Shown here piece by piece: positions 62,550 to 64,000 of a stretch of 64,000 nucleotides of DNA. Source of the stretch: Zhihengliuella halotolerans (GTDB lineage Bacteria; Actinomycetota; Actinomycetes; Actinomycetales; Micrococcaceae); the NCBI RefSeq assembly GCF_004217565.1, contig NZ_SHLA01000001.1:2480001-2544000 (forward strand), written 5' to 3'. The stretch's first letter is position 1. Each line of letters opens with the position of its first letter. The position numbers and the translations under genes are program-made. The notes under the pieces are model-generated. The model did no database searches, was not told the DNA's origin, and worked only from the letters and a program-made list of their open reading frames with translations.

Positions 62550-63176
62550 ATGAAGAAGACAAACCTGACCCGTTCCGCCGCCGTGCTCGCGATCGCCGCG
62601 CTCGGCCTCGCCGGATGCTCAACCCCGAACGACGACGCCGACACCGCGCCCGCCAGCCAGGCCCCCACCTCAGCGGGTGCCGAGCAGGGCGACGGCGAGC
62701 AGACCGGCGCCGCCAACGAGGCGGACGTCGAGTTCGCCACCGGGATGATCGTCCACCACCAGCAGGCGATCGAGATGTCTGGGATGGTCCTGGGCGCCGA
62801 GGGGCTGCGCGAGACCGCGCTGGGCCGCGAGACCGCCGAGCTGGCCGAGGAGATCAAGGCGGCCCAGGGCCCGGAGATCGGGCAGATGGAGAAGATGCTC
62901 GGGCAGTGGGGCGCGCATGACGCCCACCAGGGCATGGACCACGGGGACATGGGCATGATGAGCGAGGACGACCTCGAGGCCCTCCGCGAGGCCAGCGGCG
63001 ATGAAGCGGCCCGGATGTTCCTCGAGCAGATGATCGTCCATCACGAGGGCGCCGTCGCCATGGCGCAGACCGTGATCGCCGAGGGGCAGGACGCCGAAGC
63101 GCGCGGGCTGGCTCAGGAGATCATCGACGCGCAGAACTCCGAGATCGCCAAGATGCGCAGCATGCTCGAGGGCTAA
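62550..63176 (+). CDS. DUF305-family lipoprotein (ferritin-like, Cu-binding candidate)
   Basis: 208 residues. Lipobox LAGC, an acidic linker, then two DUF305 helical repeats each with HH at the start (IVHHQQAIEMSGMVLG; IVHHEGAVAMAQTVIA) joined by a Met/His-rich loop (HDAHQGMDHGDMGMM). The Met/His content fits the CopM-like copper-binding members. It is exported and lipid-anchored. ATG has TAGGAG upstream. Confidence 0.88.
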   Translation: MKKTNLTRSAAVLAIAALGLAGCSTPNDDADTAPASQAPTSAGAEQGDGEQTGAANEADVEFATGMIVHHQQAIEMSGMVLGAEGLRETALGRETAELAEEIKAAQGPEIGQMEKMLGQWGAHDAHQGMDHGDMGMMSEDDLEALREASGDEAARMFLEQMIVHHEGAVAMAQTVIAEGQDAEARGLAQEIIDAQNSEIAKMRSMLEG

Positions 63177-63814
63177 ACGCCGAAGACCGGCAGCAGCCCG
63201 CCGAGGCTGACGAGCACGCCCACCACCGTTCCGGCCAACACCTGGCTGGGCGTGTGGTGGGCGATGCGCACCCGGCTCCAGCCGACGAGCGCGACCACGA
63301 GCACCGCGAGGTGCGGCCCGAGCGGCAGCGCGAGCAGGCAGTACAGTGCGGCGAACGCGGCGACGGCCGCATGGATCGAGAGCTTCCAGAAGAGATTGAC
63401 GGCACCGACGATGAGCAGGCCGAGCAGGAAGAGGCCGACCTCACCGACGACGACGGCCGGAGCCCCCGTCACGGCGAGGATCCCGAGCCCGGTCAGGATC
63501 GAAACGAGCGTGATCAGCAGCAGCGGCCAGCGCTGCTCGCGCCGGGTGACGTGGATGTCGCTGACATGGCCGGACCAGCGCATCGCGACGAGCGCCACCC
63601 ACGGGATGGCGATCGTGAAGGCGGTCGCCAGCAGCGCGGAAGACCACGTCGCCACCGGGTGGCGCAAGGGGATGCTCAGCAGCACCAGAGTGCCGATCAG
63701 TGCCGGAGAGAAGACGTGCGAGAGCAATGTCGCGATCACCGCCGCCCGGCTGCCGGGTGCACCGGACGCCGTCTGCTGCACGGGTTCGGGCTCGATGGTC
63801 GGCGTCGCGCTCAT
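63173..63814 (-). CDS. PAP2-like membrane protein, degenerate active site
   Basis: 213 residues, about six membrane segments. Resembles the PAP2 phosphatase family: SDIHVTRREQRWPL, KLSIHAAVAAFA (in place of PSGH) and SRVRIAHHTPSQVLAG (in place of SRxxxxxHxxxD, with Gln for the last Asp). It may be a phosphatase with altered motifs or a non-enzymatic relative. The stop overlaps the DUF305 stop tail to tail. Confidence 0.72.
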   Translation of the reverse strand: MSATPTIEPEPVQQTASGAPGSRAAVIATLLSHVFSPALIGTLVLLSIPLRHPVATWSSALLATAFTIAIPWVALVAMRWSGHVSDIHVTRREQRWPLLLITLVSILTGLGILAVTGAPAVVVGEVGLFLLGLLIVGAVNLFWKLSIHAAVAAFAALYCLLALPLGPHLAVLVVALVGWSRVRIAHHTPSQVLAGTVVGVLVSLGGLLPVFGV

Positions 63815-64000
63815 CCCCACAGCTTAGTCGCCGGTGTTGGCGCAGGGCCCGGTAGTGGTGCGGGGTCGGAAATGGTGCACGCCCCGCCCGGCACTTTCGC
63901 CCGTGGCCAAGCAACACCGAACTGGACAAGTTGCACGTCGCGGCGACCTCGTAGTGAAGCTCCCGCACAAGCCGGTAGTGCTCAGAGACTACGGACGACT
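63815..64000. other. Window end, no gene recognised
   Basis: About 185 bp. Contains the upstream region of the PAP2-like gene. Minus-strand reading at the very end (VSEHYRLVRELHYEVAAT) could be the edge of another gene, but there is too little to call. Confidence 0.3.

Noticed and set aside
1-64000. CRISPR arrays, tRNA and rRNA genes, integrases and phage structural genes
   Set aside because: No regular direct repeats with spacers, no tRNA-like cloverleaf with a matching neighbour and no integrase or phage genes were found by reading; only the IS3 OrfA remnant indicates mobility.

Overview
The window is high-GC DNA with strong codon bias, many ATGA/GTGA gene overlaps, GTG/TTG starts and several apparently leaderless promoters. 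Gene families such as DUF6318, DUF6153, DUF6507, CstR with a CoA-disulfide reductase, and Tat-signal secreted proteins point to an actinomycete, most likely a Micrococcaceae-type Micrococcales (Arthrobacter and relatives). This is inferred from gene content; there is no rRNA or tRNA in the window.

Layout. (1) 1-7.9 kb, less GC-rich than the core: a co-directional catabolic cassette of aldehyde dehydrogenase (cut by the window edge), amidase, lactate/malate-dehydrogenase-family enzyme, LysR regulator, arylacetonitrilase-like nitrilase and a metabolite:H+ symporter. It reads as uptake and degradation of an aromatic nitrile/amide/2-hydroxyacid such as mandelonitrile or mandelamide. (2) 8.4-11.9 kb: YkvI-family membrane protein divergent from an aminotransferase/D-2-hydroxyacid dehydrogenase pair. 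(3) 12-20.4 kb: a visibly AT-richer, decaying island with an ApeA/HEPN-like gene, an IS3 transposase remnant, a DUF6308 protein, a frameshifted helix-turn-helix gene, an orphan AbiEi-type antitoxin and a frameshifted second amidase. (4) 20.4-26.4 kb: ROK regulator, sugar ABC importer and NagZ-type beta-N-acetylhexosaminidase, one amino-sugar operon on the minus strand. (5) 26.6-32.5 kb: small membrane proteins, a lipoprotein, a penicillin-binding protein, and a persulfide-responsive operon (CoA-disulfide reductase/rhodanese fusion, CstR-like repressor, Cys-rich miniprotein). (6) 32.7-37.8 kb: a compact, mostly uncharacterised secretion/effector-like cassette (DUF6507, a WXG/LXG-like protein with a glycine-zipper C terminus, a frameshifted small membrane protein, a DcrB/LpqN-like protein, an unknown protein) facing a secreted PKD protein and a DUF6318 lipoprotein. 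(7) 38-44.8 kb: FAD oxidoreductase, two DUF4190 paralogues, APC permease, UPF0324 (YeiH) exporter with divergent LysR, and a Tat-secreted protein. (8) 44.8-52.4 kb: sulfatase, SsuABC/TauABC-type importer and YtcJ-type amidohydrolase in one translationally coupled operon, divergent from a TetR regulator; probably organosulfur or sulfate-ester scavenging. (9) 52.5-58.5 kb: complete lacI-rbsACBKD ribose operon behind a 32-bp perfect palindrome. (10) 58.5-63.8 kb: pentapeptide-repeat protein, TetR divergent from DUF1304 and a quinone-oxidoreductase-like enzyme, DoxX, DUF6153/DUF305 pair and a PAP2-like membrane protein.

Three genes (second amidase, helix-turn-helix gene, small membrane protein) carry one-base frameshifts. 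Each can be repaired by adding one C to a short C run on the coding strand, so assembly error and real decay both need considering. The least described parts are the 32.7-37.8 kb cassette and the defence-like remnants of 12-18.4 kb.
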